From: Byssothecium circinans
Taxonomy: Eukaryota > Ascomycota > Dothideomycetes > Pleosporales > Massarinaceae
Assembly: GCA_010015675.1 (NCBI GenBank)
Contig: ML976985.1
Coordinates: forward strand, 784,439 to 840,148
Direction of reading: 5' to 3'
Length of the DNA: 55,710 bases
A program made the translations under genes and the position numbers. Within the stretch, counting starts at the first letter, position 1. Each line of letters starts with the position of its first letter. The notes below the pieces were generated by a model. The model was not told the origin of the DNA. It searched no databases and saw only the letters and a program-made list of their open reading frames with translations. This document shows positions 1 to 11,989 of the stretch, piece after piece.

Positions 1-562
1 GAATATAAGCCTTCTTTTTCTGACTACTAGAGAGTACTCTAGTGTTTGTACATACCCCTAGGGCAACGCCAGTCTCGTCCATATTGTAGGTATTCTCCGC
101 CCGTATGTTAAGCCGACGTCTAGTCTGTTCATAGAGCTCTAGGAAGGCGCGCACCTGCTCTGGAGTCGCTGCATCAGCTCTCTAAGCCTCTAGCTTTCTG
201 CCGACTACTAAGGCGATGCGTGGCTGTCGGCGGATAAAGTGTGAGACCCAGAGCTTGCCTACAGGCTGATCGTCGCCATTCATACGCAGGATTCGATTGG
301 CCATTTCTCGAGCGCGAGCGTGGGAGGGAGGACAGGCGCGCGCGTCTTCTTCGAGGATCCATTCTACTAGGAAGTCCTCCTGGAGAGGAGTCAGCCGCTG
401 CTGATGCTGATAGCTGAGCGCGCTTGTTGTTGCACCTTCTAGTCGACGTTGAAGCGTAGTTCGAGGAAGGCCATACGCCTTAGCAGCTGCGCGCTGACTA
501 GTATAAATGCCTGCAGCGAGATCGCTGATAGCTGATTGTATAGCTACCTCACGGGCGTCCAT
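1..562 (-). pseudogene. Pogo/Fot1-like DDE transposase, broken, 5' half only
   Basis: The reading frame starts at 562 and runs leftward off the window. The N-terminal part (residues 1-126) begins MDAREVAIQSAISDLAAG and has a helix-turn-helix of the Psq/CENP-B type (RAAAKAYGLPRTTLQRRL), followed by a second DNA-binding part containing GKLWVSHFIRR. After residue 126 there is an in-frame TAG at 182-184. The same frame then stays open to base 1 and contains TPEQVRAFLELYEQTRRRL and the NMDETG motif, which carries the first catalytic Asp of the pogo DDE domain. The stop is therefore a lesion inside one gene and not its end. A CAG-to-TAG change typical of RIP would explain it. No functional transposase is expected from this copy. 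The family call rests on the HTH plus NMDETG combination; the rest of the catalytic domain lies outside the window. Confidence 0.85.
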
Positions 563-1581
563 ATTGATGAGCGTTGTGTTGAGAAATCGCGTGTTTTGTT
601 AAGGTGTCGCGTTTTGGTGGGGTGGCCCGGAACCACAGGTGGCCCGGAACTATATGCGCTAGCTTAATAACCGCTACAAACTTGGCCCTCGTGGCCCTCT
701 ATCCGAGCTCTTCAATTCGCGATGGACGCAACTCCAGATACCTTCTTTAACAAATAAACTCTAGTAAGACTGAAGATTGTCTTGTCGGTCCTACTTAGCT
801 GTCTATCCTTGCCATCCAGCCGCTAGATAATATAAGCTTAAGAGAAAAGTACGCCAGTCAATGTCATGTAGTACGTACGATGCATCAACATCTTTGACAC
901 GTAAGACGAGGATTTTGTTCCTAAGTGGGCAAATTTAGAGAGAATACCGGGCATGTGTGAGAGCATCTTCGTAGGCAGTGCAGTGAGACATTTCTAGTGG
1001 TTTGCGGATCTGTATGGGGCTGGGAAAAATGCCTTTACGATTGCCGTTAGGACGGCTAGGGGCTCGCCATGCTCAAGTGAGAGAAAGGTCACGTGATAAC
1101 ATATGGCGCCGCGCTGGGGAAGGGACAGGTGAGGAGGTGAGGTTTCAGCGTGCTGACGAAGGTGAATACTTCATAAACCTCGGGTTATCGCGAATAAGTA
1201 TTGTAATATTTAAGGTGTGGATTCTGGATCAGGCTTTAGGGGGATTGTGTTGGGCAACGGGATTTTAGAGAGAAATAAGCCCAAAATAATTCGATTCATT
1301 TTTAAAAACTGGCTGTTTCAAAGGCAGATAGTTGCGCGCGGTGCAGATTTGAATCAGGCTGAGCTGATAGGTGATTTGGAAACGAAACGAAACGAAACGA
1401 AACGGTACACCATTCGCGTATATATGCAATGCGGTGCCTCGAGCAAAACAGCTGACAAGCCACCCCAGAACGCTCTCCAGATATTACACCACGATGTCAA
1501 GCAAACGCCAACCCAACACGAAACTCAACTCCTCCTCTCCACACCCCTATTACTCTCAAGCCCAGACATACCCGTCCCAAC
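563..1581. other. Intergenic, no supported gene
   Basis: About 1 kb between the transposase remnant and the next gene. It holds the 13-bp direct repeat at 621-650 and a short AACGA tandem repeat (about five units) at 1381-1404. Open frames here lack recognisable domains and overlap the antisense of the neighbouring gene. Confidence 0.6.
621..650. repeat. 13-bp direct repeat upstream of the transposase start
   Basis: GGTGGCCCGGAAC occurs at 621-633 and again at 638-650, about 60-90 bp outside the transposase start codon. Pogo-like elements carry their terminal repeat at about this distance, so this may mark the 5' end of the element. The partner end is outside the window, so it cannot be confirmed. 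Confidence 0.4.
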
Positions 1582-3023
1582 CTACGCATCATCCACCTCC
1601 CTCCACCCCACGCCCATCAACCCATTACTCTCCACAGACCCCTCATCCACCAACTTCCTCGCCGCCTCGCTCCCCACCACGGGCAGCCTAACCTCGACCC
1701 TTTTCCCCAGCCCTCCACTCGCCCCCTCCACCGGATACGGAAACCCCACCCACTCAGGCAACAACCCCAACTGTCTCAAAACCGTCCCCTGATCCCAAAA
1801 AATATGCTCATGACAAAGCCGATCGCCCCTAACCGCCACCACCGCCGTAAACGGAATCTCCAACGGCCTCCCCGTCGGCGGGATGCCCGGCAGCAACCAC
1901 TCGATCTCGCGCACATGCGTAGCCGTGAACACGAACTCGTCGACGACGCGGTCGATGCCGACGGTACGCGACACGAGGTCCAGAGCCGTGTCCTCGGGAT
2001 TGCTGAAGATGAAATGCTGCGTGTAGAATGCCGTGAGCCGCTCTTTCCCGATCCCCCCTGTGAGCGTGGGGATGTGGTTGACGTAGGGTTCCGCGACCAT
2101 GGTGCTCATCGTCTTTGCGACGGAGCGCTCGCTGAACTCGTACTGGCAGTGCTCTTCCCAGATGGCTTCGAGGTCGAAGTACGGCCCGTTTAGCAGCGGT
2201 TTGAGGAATTGGAGTGTGCGCGTGTGCGCTAGCGAGGCTGAGGGCGCGTGGTAGGCGTCGTCGGCGGGGAGGATCCAGGACGAGTCTTTTGGCGCGGTGA
2301 GGTAGCGGTATGTTTTTACGGGGGTTGCTTTGCTGGGTGCTGCGGTGGAGGGTTGCGGTTGGGGTTGGATGTGCACGTCTACATCGGGGAGTATGGACAT
2401 TGATTCGCGGCGTGGGGAGGGGGGGCCTGCGATGTGCAGGAGTTGCGGGGGTAAAGTGTGGGCTTCTGGGTTGAGAGAGGTGAAGGGTCGGCCGGCGTGG
2501 GATGTTATTGCTTTTATGGAGGGGGAGAGGCTGATGGCTTCTTCGATGTAGAAGGGGAGGCGGGTTAGATAGGCTGTTTAATATTTGTTAGTGCCTATTA
2601 GTTCATTCATCTATTCTTTTACCACTCTTTCCTTTTCCTTCTTTTGCCTCGAATCTTGGAAACGTTCTTACAGATAATACCAAACCCCCCGTCCTCACCC
2701 CCATCACACTCCTTCATCCCCCTCAAAGCTTCCACCGCCCTCTGTAGCGGAAACTCTCCCCCGTCCTCCGCCTTCCCCGGCACCAGCACCATCGCGACCG
2801 CGAACCCCTCTTCCGCCCATTTCACCAGCGGCGGCGGATCGAGGCATCCTTCTCTTTTCTCAAGCGCGGCGTAATGGTCCACGACGAGGATGAGGCCCGG
2901 ACCGTGGCCGCGGCGCGTGAGGGGCGCTTGGAGGGTCAGGTTTGGGGATAGCGTTTGGGGGGCGGGGTAGCTTTTAGCTGTGGTGGGGTCTGTGGCGGTG
3001 GTGGGGGATTGGAGTTCAGCCAT
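1582..3023 (-). CDS. Dienelactone-hydrolase-like / NTF2 (SnoaL)-like fusion protein
   Basis: Two exons, 3023-2672 and 2573-1582, joined over a 98-bp intron (GTAAGA donor, AAACAG acceptor), give 447 residues. Residues about 40-235 resemble the dienelactone hydrolase (carboxymethylenebutenolidase) fold: GLILVVDHYAA at the first strand, a middle GFGIIS stretch, and an end resembling that family (ADDAYHAPSASLAHTRTLQFLK trimmed to its AxxRTLxFLK signature). Residues about 240-440 look like an NTF2/SnoaL-type domain, with AIWEEHCQYEF near its start and CHEHIFWDQGTVLRQLGLLP near its end. The classical G-x-C-x-G-G nucleophile elbow is not seen; the equivalent stretch reads GFGIISYLT. The hydrolase half may therefore be catalytically dead or use another residue. 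This two-domain layout is known from fungal proteins, but no pathway can be assigned. The intron joins the two halves in frame, which supports a single gene. Confidence 0.72.
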
Positions 3024-3847
3024 GTTTTTAAAATCGGAGGGAGTTTGGGGGGTTGTTTAGGGGCGATATTTGCGTCGGAGTGGTTCTGGGATGAGTGGTG
3101 GGTGGTGAAGGAGTTTGGGAATTTAGGGGCGTGAATGATAGCTTGGGAGGGGGGGAATGCCGTACGATGGAACGCGGTATAATGCGAGACAAAAGCAAAA
3201 GCGGGGGATAATGAAGGAAACAGTTAGGTATTAAAAAGGGGAGACCTTTCAACCCAAACTCTAATCAGATCGCTCCATACGCAGCCTTCGGCTCCTCCCG
3301 TCGCACACATAACAGCGCCGTGGGCGCGTGCAACGCTCAGCCCACGAACTAGACCAGATATCTGTGCCACAGACGACGTGTGCCCGCTCGAGTACAGCAA
3401 CAAGACTAACTAGTAATGGAACACGGATTGTGGGGAAACATGCAAATTAATGCGAATTGCTAGAGCTAAAACATGTGGAACTTTTAACAGGTCGATGGCA
3501 TCTGCATCTGCACATTAGATGCGCAACGGACAGGGAGCTTAGCACAGTAGGGTGCTGCAAAGAGTGGTGTTGAGAGCTGCCCTGGGCCACATGACTGCTC
3601 CTTTTAGTGGGTCCTTGAGAGCTTTGCATTTTGACTGGGTGGTATTATTGTTGGTGAACCTTATCTGGTTCCACGCCTTTGCAGCGGTGCATGTCCGGGA
3701 ATAGCATACCATGCCTATATCAAACACAACACTCAATAACAACACGTAAAACAAAGGCCTTCGCAACTGCCATGCACGACCCGTTTCCAAGCGATTAATT
3801 ACTGTAACTGCAAACTCTCACCCCGAAAGTTTCATTCCCTTCCATCC
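3024..3847. other. Intergenic, no supported gene
   Basis: This stretch lies between the hydrolase-like gene start and the 3' end of CFT1. Short open frames on the minus strand are Pro/Ser-rich or low in content and show no domain. No tRNA-like fold was recognised. Confidence 0.55.
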
Positions 3848-6800
3848 TCATCCTCTCCTCCCAAAAACCCCCCAACCCGCAAGAACCTCCCTCTCCCCCC
3901 AAAACACCCACTCATCCCCATCTACCTGCCCCAACCCCTCTCTCTGCCTCTGCACACCCAGCTCTCCCCACCGCATCAACAACCCGCCATCAAGAACATC
4001 TCTCGCGCCCACCCCGCTTCCCAATTCGCCTTCGACGCCTCTCCAGGAATTGAGATTGAGGCCACAGGCGCTTTCGAGCGTGCTGGAGAGATACGTCGTG
4101 AGACCGCTTAAACGCCGATAGGAAGATTCCGATAGAGGGGTGAGTAAGCCAAGAGCGCCCGTCTGTGTAGTTAAGAGGATTTGATGCAGTGGCTGAGCTT
4201 TTCCTCTATCGTCTTCTGGGCCAACGCCGCCGGGGAACTCTGACGATGTCGGCATGTGCAATTTCGACCGTACGAGATCCATTGATACCGGAAAGTGGCC
4301 TGTGTGGAATGTTGACCGGTGGAGGAGACGGACACCAGCTGTGCTCTTCGGATCTGCGATGGTTTTAGTATATATATAAGGGTGCCAAAGGAAACTATTG
4401 ATGGAAATCGTACCTTCAGGATCATATTGTAGGACTTGCAGATTCATGTCTGCGTCGGCAACGATGATGTGGAGTTGATTTTCAAAGGGGAGGAATTCTC
4501 CTGCGAGGAGCTCGAGATTATCTTTACTGCGACCAAAGAGCATCATCTTATAAGGCTCTTCCTGTTAAACCTGTTAGAATACCACGAAGGTGAAGGGGTT
4601 TGGAATAGGGCGTACAGTGTAGCCAGTGAACCAGAGCCCCTTGAACGCATCACCCATCAAGAGCAGACCAGTATCGGGCAACGTCTTTAGAAACGTGACG
4701 TAGCACTGCATATCCATGAACGCGACAGGTAACAGGGTTTCGTCCTCCTTGAGGCCTCGCACCATGCACTTCTGCCCTTGTGCCATGATCATGAAACCTT
4801 GTGTTCCGACCTCTGAAATGGCGGATACTGCGCCTTTGACTTCCTCTTTGACGATGAGCCTTAGCCTTCGGTTTGTCTCGGGACGGGTAGGCTCGGGAAC
4901 TACAGTGATGACTTCGAAGATGCGAATGCAGCCCTTAGTTGCAAGGTCTTCACCACGAACGATAGAAGTGCCTACAGCAATTACTTCTTTACGTTGATGT
5001 GTCGTCTCAGAGACTTCGAGAGTAAGTGTTTTTACGCAGAGAATGACTTCCTGTGGTTCGAAAACATGCGTGTCGATGACGGACCAGGTTTTATCGTCGA
5101 CTACTTTGAGAACACCTTGTTCGACGTGAGGCTTGAAGCTAATGTCTTCAGGCTTCCATTCGTAGTGGTAGGTGTCGTCCTGCAGAAGGAATTCCTCTGT
5201 CTGGCCTGTACCCATGGCATAGAGACCCCGAGGATGGTATGAAAAAGTGTATACTTCCGAGTCCATCGGCATCCGACGAGCTGCCCAGCCAAGGTGTCCG
5301 TAATGCGTCTGTGCAGGTAGTTGTGATATGCGAAGTGTGTCATCGGAATCAAGATACGCGAAGCCTCTTTGGCAAGCCGAAGTGTGTAATCTGGTCAAAC
5401 ACTTGATTGCCTTGCCGTGCAGACCCATGACGCGTGGTGCACTTGATGCCTCTTTGAATATGAAAGCCGGGGAGGTTCCTCGCTGGAAGACAGTACTGTA
5501 ACCACATACGTTGTCGAGTACCACCAACGTGCCCTCAGATCCAACGTCATTTACAGGCTCATCGGAGTACGTGGGCAGATGCTGTTGTGAGATCTTGACC
5601 CATCTCAGGTTCGCAGTCCAGGAATCAGCCGAAGCTTTTCCTGGATAATGGAAGGCTTTGTAAATGACAAGATCATCAGTCGAGGTTCGTAGAATTAGGT
5701 GAGGAGATCTTGACGTGGTATCGCCCAGATCTGCGGCGATGATCTCTGTGATGTTGGCTTTTGCGGTACTCCGTCGGGCATAGTAGTCAGTGGTGAGAAT
5801 GGGTGGAAGGAAGCTTAAGCCTTCAGCAACGTAGCTCGGCCTCTCTAGATTTGACATGGTGAAGATATGGAGACCTCCTTCTGGGGTGAGGAGGAAAGCA
5901 AAGGTTTCTTCCAGTGAGGACGATTTAAAGAGTGACGCTGATAGCCACTTCGTCGAACTTAACCCGCTCGCTTCCACGTCTTCTATTTCTCCAACGTCGT
6001 TAGCTTTGAAGAATTTGACGCTGGAGTCATCCCGCAGGACCAGCATATAAGGATCCGAGAAGCTTGCACTGATGATGCGGAGCTCGGCGCCGTTTTCTTC
6101 GTCTTCCATGGGTATAATTTGGTCCATATTGAGATCTTGGTCGTACGTCCTGGCCTCGGATGCCAAAATCTGCACGACTTTGGTTCCCTGAGCGAGGACT
6201 CCAACGTTCAACGTGGAGCCTTCTTCCCGTTCAAAGTCACCCTTTTCGGTTTCTTCCAAATCATTGTCACTGACCTGGTAGACGACTGTGCTTTCGGTCC
6301 CACCCTCGCTAGCTTTGCTGACGACCAGGTATTGATCATACTCTGCATCGACAGACATGTTGCCTTCTACGTCCTTGCCGAAGTCGGCCGTAATTCCTGA
6401 AGGAGCTTGTTTCCGAGCATGCACCGCCCACAGGCCTTTTGCTCCGACCAATTTTGTCTGGGCCAAGTTGGTCGGATGCACTTGGCGGTTGAGCGCGGTA
6501 ATGGCTGCAGCAGCTCCCCGGCCTGTAGAAAGCATAATCTCGCCAGTTGTGGGATGACGCGGAGTGATATCTGTATGCAATACGACATCACGTATAGGAG
6601 CAATGCTCGGCAGAACATCGTGTATTCTGAAGGTGTAGGAGCCTGGAGCGGTCGGTTCGGCGGCAGCAGCGGTGACCTTTTTGACCGCAGGGGCTGTATC
6701 GTTGTATAGATCGTCATCCATGTCATCTAGATCCTCATCTTCATCACCTGACATGTCTTCGTCATCCAATCCGACTCGCGAGTGCTTTCTGTTGATTTGT

Positions 6801-8140
6801 GCAGACTTGCTCGACCAACCCAAGAGCGTAGAGTCGCCGTCCTCGCTCCCAACGAAGAGTCTGCCGCGTCCAAGGTTTTTCAGACAAGATGCACCGACTT
6901 TCAACAGGTCGCCACCATTAGATGCAGCGACCGATTGTAGTGACATGCCAGAAACCGTTCTGCCATCCAGGGCAAATGTCAAAGTAAAGAGCCTCCCGTT
7001 GTTCGTTACAATGAGCACATCGCCAGTGTCCGGAGATAGGAGCTCGGTCTGGCATCCTTCCAGATGAAGTGCGAGATCGGACTGGTCTGACAGCGAGAAA
7101 GAGGTGCATGCCTTCGCGAATTCGTTGACGGCGATTCCATTCGTTTTGCCGGCCTGATCCACGTGTATGATCTCATTGCTGCCGACCAACAGAGCTCCTC
7201 CAATTGGCAGCGGCAGCGGGACAACTTGTGCGATATCGTAGGGCAGTCCTGAGACTGAGAGCAGTGTCGTAGAAGCCTTTTGTTCCAAGTCGAGGGTGAA
7301 GACGGTGTAGGTGAGGATGTCTTTTCGTTCGGCGAGCAACGACGGGGCGACGGCTTTTGAAGAGGCAATTATGCCGAATGTAGGTTCACGGTACTCGTGG
7401 AGGAAGGCGAGATGAATGGGGTGGGTCATGGTCGGATCGAGGTGGGTTAGAGGCAGCACAAAGGAGGCCGAGTACGGCGTCTCGGGCGCAGGCTCGCCAT
7501 TGGTACCCTCAGCATCAGCCATCTTCGCGTCCTTTTGCTCCTCTTGGTCCGAGTCATACTCGTCCACCATCCCCCGCTGCCGAAAGGGCAGGATGGCGAG
7601 GTTGTGGGTGCCGAACTTGAGGGCGGCGCATCGGCTGCTGGGGTCTGCCGTCAGGAAGTTATACGTGTCTTTGAGCTCAGGGGACCAGGGCGTAATGCCG
7701 GGCAAGTCTGGGTTCTCATAGTAGTGTATTGATACTGTATGGAGGTTGTATGTCTCGGGGTCCCACTCCACCAAGCTGAGCTTTGCGTCCCGAAATGCCA
7801 CCAGCAACGCCTCTGCCCTTGACTTTGTGTTCAGCGCCTTTACTCGCGCAAGCGAAATGACCGTGCCGGCGAGGGCAAATTCGCCCACCAGCACCAGCTT
7901 CGACGTGTTCTCATTCCGATGCAGAGGCAGATCCACCGCCTCAGTATCCAGCAATGGCCCTGCCGTCGCGAACTCGGCTTCACTGTTGGTGCCTGCTTCC
8001 GCTACGGTCGTCTTGAGCTCGAAGACCTGGAGCAGCGAATTCTTTGCTACAACGAGGTTGTTGGCCCTGGGCGCGGTGAAGGGAAGGTGGACGGCATGGC
8101 TGACAGCCGTGGGCGGCGCGATCTCAGTGTAGCACTGCAT
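3848..8140 (-). CDS. CFT1: Cleavage and polyadenylation specificity factor subunit A (CPSF160 homologue)
   Basis: Exon 1 is 8140-4616 and exon 2 is 4561-3848, separated by a 54-bp intron (GTACGC donor, TTTAACAG acceptor). The product is 1412 residues, close to yeast and human CPSF160. The join restores [18 protein letters not shown], a conserved stretch near the start of the CPSF-A C-terminal domain. The N-terminus [20 protein letters not shown] is typical of fungal Cft1. The N-terminal half corresponds to MMS1/CPSF beta-propellers. An acidic linker ([19 protein letters not shown]) lies near residue 460. The protein is a nuclear scaffold of the mRNA 3'-end processing complex. It is head-to-head with the LMBRD1-like gene over 329 bp. 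The CDS carries no stops or frame breaks. Confidence 0.96.
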
Positions 8141-8469
8141 TGGTGGGGAGTCGAGCCGCCGAGCCGCTGCCTGTCATTTCTGGGCGGTATCAGTGGTCTT
8201 GGGGGTGGCTGGATGCGATTGACTTAATTGCTGAAGCCTGCGATGTTTGGTTGTTTGTTAGGCGCGAAAGATCACCACGCCAAGCAGCCATCGATGATCG
8301 CGGAAAGAAGCTTGGGCCAGCCTGATGTCGATCACAAACAACGTCATCCTGCTCTGCGTCAACCGTCAACCCGCTTCCTCCTCTTCTTCCCTCGCAGGCT
8401 CAAAGGTAAGCTGTGCCTTTACACGGTCGATCGATCTGGAATCTGTCTTCTTGCAACTAACACAGCAAG
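8141..8469. promoter_or_regulatory. Shared bidirectional promoter region, CFT1 / LMBRD1-like gene
   Basis: The 329 bp between two divergent start codons must hold both core promoters. On the plus side a likely 5'UTR intron runs 8406-8465 (GTAAG donor, CTAAC branch site, CACAG acceptor) and ends four bases before the ATG at 8470. No specific factor site was identified. Confidence 0.6.
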
Positions 8470-10285
8470 ATGGCGCTCATCCAAACCAGCTTGATCTGGG
8501 TGGCCTACGCCGTCGCCATCGTGCTGCTCCTGGCAATTGCCTCCATTTTCGTCTACCTCTACCAGACTCCGTCCAACCGCGCCGCCTCGGTGACCACAGT
8601 ATGCATCTTCACTACCAGCGTCCTGCTCGCGACAATCCTCCTGACCCCCGTCGACATCGCCCTCGTTTCCTCCACGTCCCTCTCTAGCCAAGGCCGCAAG
8701 AAGGATTGGGCGACTCCGGATAAAGTGCACAGCATTGTCAAGACGTTGGAGATTGTATACTACACGCTGTACTCGCTCGATGCTCTGCTGTGTCTGATTG
8801 TAGTGCCGTTTACATACTTTTGGTATGAGGAATACGACGAGGATGCCGCCGAGCATGGAGAGCAAACAGTCGGCCAGAGACTCTGGGGTGCCTTCAAATA
8901 CACCATAGCCTTCATCATCTTCGTGGTCGTCATCTTCCTCGTTGGCTTCTTCGTCCCGTTCGCGAAGAGGGCCAAGGGCGATGATCGTCTAGACCTGGAC
9001 TTTTTCAAGCATCTGCTCGCTCAGAATCGTAAGTGCGCCCAAGAAGATACTCGACTAGGAGCTAACATGTGTAGGCGGCGAGAGCGCACTCTCCTTTGCA
9101 CTCGGTCTGCTCATGCTAATTGGAACCATCATCTACGTTATATATACTGGCGCAGGTCTTGCACTTCTCCCCGTCGCTATGATCAAATCCGCCCCTTCTG
9201 TCTCAGCCCCCACCCTGGCTGCAAATACGCAATCCCAACTCGAGTCGAACCGCGAACGCCAGAGGCAGCTTGAAGGACGCAACGAAGGTCGTGATGGTGG
9301 CCTGGACTCTAGAGACAGGCGCGAGCTTGAGGCTTTGGTTCGCGAAGAAAGGACTCTTATCCGACGAGAACGCCTAGCTGCAGAGTCCAGCGGGGAAGAC
9401 CGGCACTGGCTCGTCAAGACTTGGATCAAGATCGAAGCTGTCTTCCGACCGCTTAAGCTCCTCGGTGGCCTCATCCTCATGGTACTGGCTCTCCTCATCT
9501 TCGTCAGCATGCTCATCACGGGCATCGACAAAGCCAAAAACTCCATCTGCGGTTCTCGCTGCGGTTACATCCTCGGCCACATCAACATCTTCCAGCCCAT
9601 CAACTGGATCTTCGTCAAGTCCTCCAAAGTATTTCCTGTCGACTATGTTCTCTTCCTGCTCCTCATTCTGTTCTTCTTCAGCGCGTCCGTGGTCGGCATC
9701 GCAACAGTCGGAATCCGCTTCCTCTGGGTCACCCTCTTCAAGATCCGCAAGGGCAAGACTTCCCCACAAGCCCTCCTCATGGCGACCGTCATGCTCAACT
9801 TGATCGTCCTTGCAATCAACTACTCAATCGCCATGATCGTAGCCCCGCAATACGCTACCTTCGGCCCCCAGACCTTCTGCGACCGCCAACCCCGCCATCC
9901 AGGCGAACAACCCGACTGCACAAACGACAAAGCCCGCATCATCCCCTGCACCGAGCTTTCCTCCAACTCAGCCGCCAACGCAGTCTGCACGCCTAGCGTC
10001 CTCAGTACCTTCATCAACCGCGTTACCATCAACTTCCCCTTCTTCGGCGTCGTCTTGTTCTGGGCACAGTTTGCTTTCCTAGGCGTATACATTATTGTCT
10101 TCCTGACTACTTTGTTCAAGACACCGGCTCTGGACCAGGAACAAATTGACCGCGACCTCGAGGAAGATGAGGAGGAGGGCTTGTTGGCGAGCACGGGCCG
10201 TAGGTTCAATGCGACCTGGCAGGACATCACGGGCAGGGGGAAGAATAATTACGGTGCTACGGCGACGAATGGGGAGCGTAGCTGA
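8470..10285 (+). CDS. LMBR1-domain membrane protein, probable lysosomal cobalamin transporter (LMBRD1-like)
   Basis: Exon 1 is 8470-9028 and exon 2 is 9075-10285; the 46-bp intron has GTAAGT and GTGTAG ends. The product is 589 residues. The spliced junction reads [20 protein letters not shown], giving an unbroken membrane segment. About nine hydrophobic segments are visible: the first at residues 9-31, then one around 38-60, one around 92-115, one around 140-165 and the rest in exon 2. A charged cytosolic loop ([18 protein letters not shown], continuing with Arg/Glu-rich helix) lies in the middle. This matches the fungal LMBRD1 family, known for export of cobalamin from lysosomes in animals. 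Fungi generally do not use cobalamin, so the substrate here is uncertain and the vacuolar membrane location is inferred from the family. Confidence 0.9.
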
Positions 10286-11989
10286 GGTGTGGGTTGTGTG
10301 TGAGGCCTTGGACGGAGAAGATGGGGGTGGGCTCTCGGGGGCACATGATCGGATGTAATGGGATGGAATGAATTAGTGAGGGGATATGACATGGGGAAGC
10401 TAGGCAAGCAACTTTGGGGGCGGGGGAAGGGGGAAGGGGGGAGTAGGTATATATGGGCAATTGGCGTTGGTATTTTGGACATGCACTTCTTGTCTTGATA
10501 GGTTTTGGTTTTCCCTTTTCGCCTTATTTTCCAGGACTGGTTGCTGGTTGGTCTCCCAGCCAAGTTGTGCTTGTGCTTTTTGTAGTATGATACCTCCTCG
10601 GATATGAAATTGAAATTGAATCTTCATTACTTTCTTTCCAAGAAAAAATTCTAAAAGATTTCTGGAAGTACCATGCTTTCCAAGTATGTCTGTCGCGCGC
10701 TTCAGCGGAGCAAGGAATATCTCCCCATGTGAAAGTGTGAAAGTGAAAGTGACTAAACTCGACGAAGTCTTAAGAATCATGCTTGACCGGAGGGAGGGAG
10801 AGTTCAGTGTTGATGTTGATGGAGTCCATCTCCATCGCATCTTCCTTTGCACAAAGATGGGTTCCTAGCCCTAGCTCCCCACCGTATGTATGTATATCTA
10901 ATTACTTCCTTCACGAACAGAGAGATGGAGACGGAGGGGAAGAGGGAGAGGAGATAGAGAGCGGCAGATGCATTGATGTTTTGGTATGAACAAAAAAATA
11001 CTTTCTCATAGATAGATAGATATCCTTGGCACTCACTATCGTTTCCGCACATACACTACACTATACTATCCCCCGCCTCTCAGCAGCCCTTAAATATACA
11101 CTCACTCCTACTATCTACGAACCATCACCATCACTGCCCACTACTCGCAGCCCCTTGGCCCCCCTCCATGTCCCCACGCGACTCGCGCGTGTGCTTATTA
11201 CACCTCACCAAGAGTACACATTACAGCCGGCAGTAACAGTAACAGTGACAAAGGAGACACACGCACACACACACACGGAAACACCGAAAAACCACGGAAT
11301 ATACACTCCACACTCCACACTCCACGGACACACACACGAGAAGAAAATACCACAGAGAGAGGAAGATAAAAAAAAGGAAAATTCGAGCCAGCGCTTCTAA
11401 AGCGCATCCGTGGTATCAAGAAACACGCCGAAGAAAAAGGAAAAAGGGAGAGAAAGGGGGATCTTATACCTACTCCATGATGGTAAAACCCACATCTCGT
11501 TCTTCTTCAGGGAACCCGGCCTCAGCAATTCCCGCTGGACCTAAGCCCCTCCCCTCCACTCCCCTCAAGATCCCCCATATCCCCAAATTACCCAGGCCCC
11601 AACTCCCCTCGCAGAGAAGTATGCTATGCCCCGGGCTCAAGAAATCCGCTGTGCCGCTTAAGCAATGCTTTTGTAAAGAGGGAGCCTAGATCTGGTGCCA
11701 GAAAAGTGTAGATGACGCCATGGTGCGGCATCGAGAAGAGAACCGAGAAAAAGGAAACGCCGACCATGCATAATAACACAATAGGACAAAAAAGTGTAGT
11801 AACGGGGCGTATCAGGCCGTCAGTCGTGGAAAGAATAGACGAGACAGGCAGGTCTCCCGAATCAAGGATCGACAAGAATCGAAATGGGGGTTGCATGTTT
11901 ATGCGAGGCGCTGTCGCATTAGCGCTGGGTATCGTGAGGGGAAGCTGTGTACAGATTCGTCGCTGTCGCCGCTGGAACTCTAAAACTTC
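10286..11989. other. Intergenic between convergent genes, with simple repeats
   Basis: 1.7 kb between the 3' ends of the LMBRD1-like gene and RAX2. It holds a GATA tetranucleotide run at about 11010-11022, an AC-rich run at about 11257-11277 and three ACTCCAC units at about 11301-11323. No coding frame is supported. Much of it is probably 3'UTR. Confidence 0.6.

Noticed and set aside
9374..9769. Acidic antisense frame within the LMBRD1-like gene
   Set aside because: It is the shadow of the sense gene; its composition mirrors Leu/Phe/Ser-rich codons of membrane helices.
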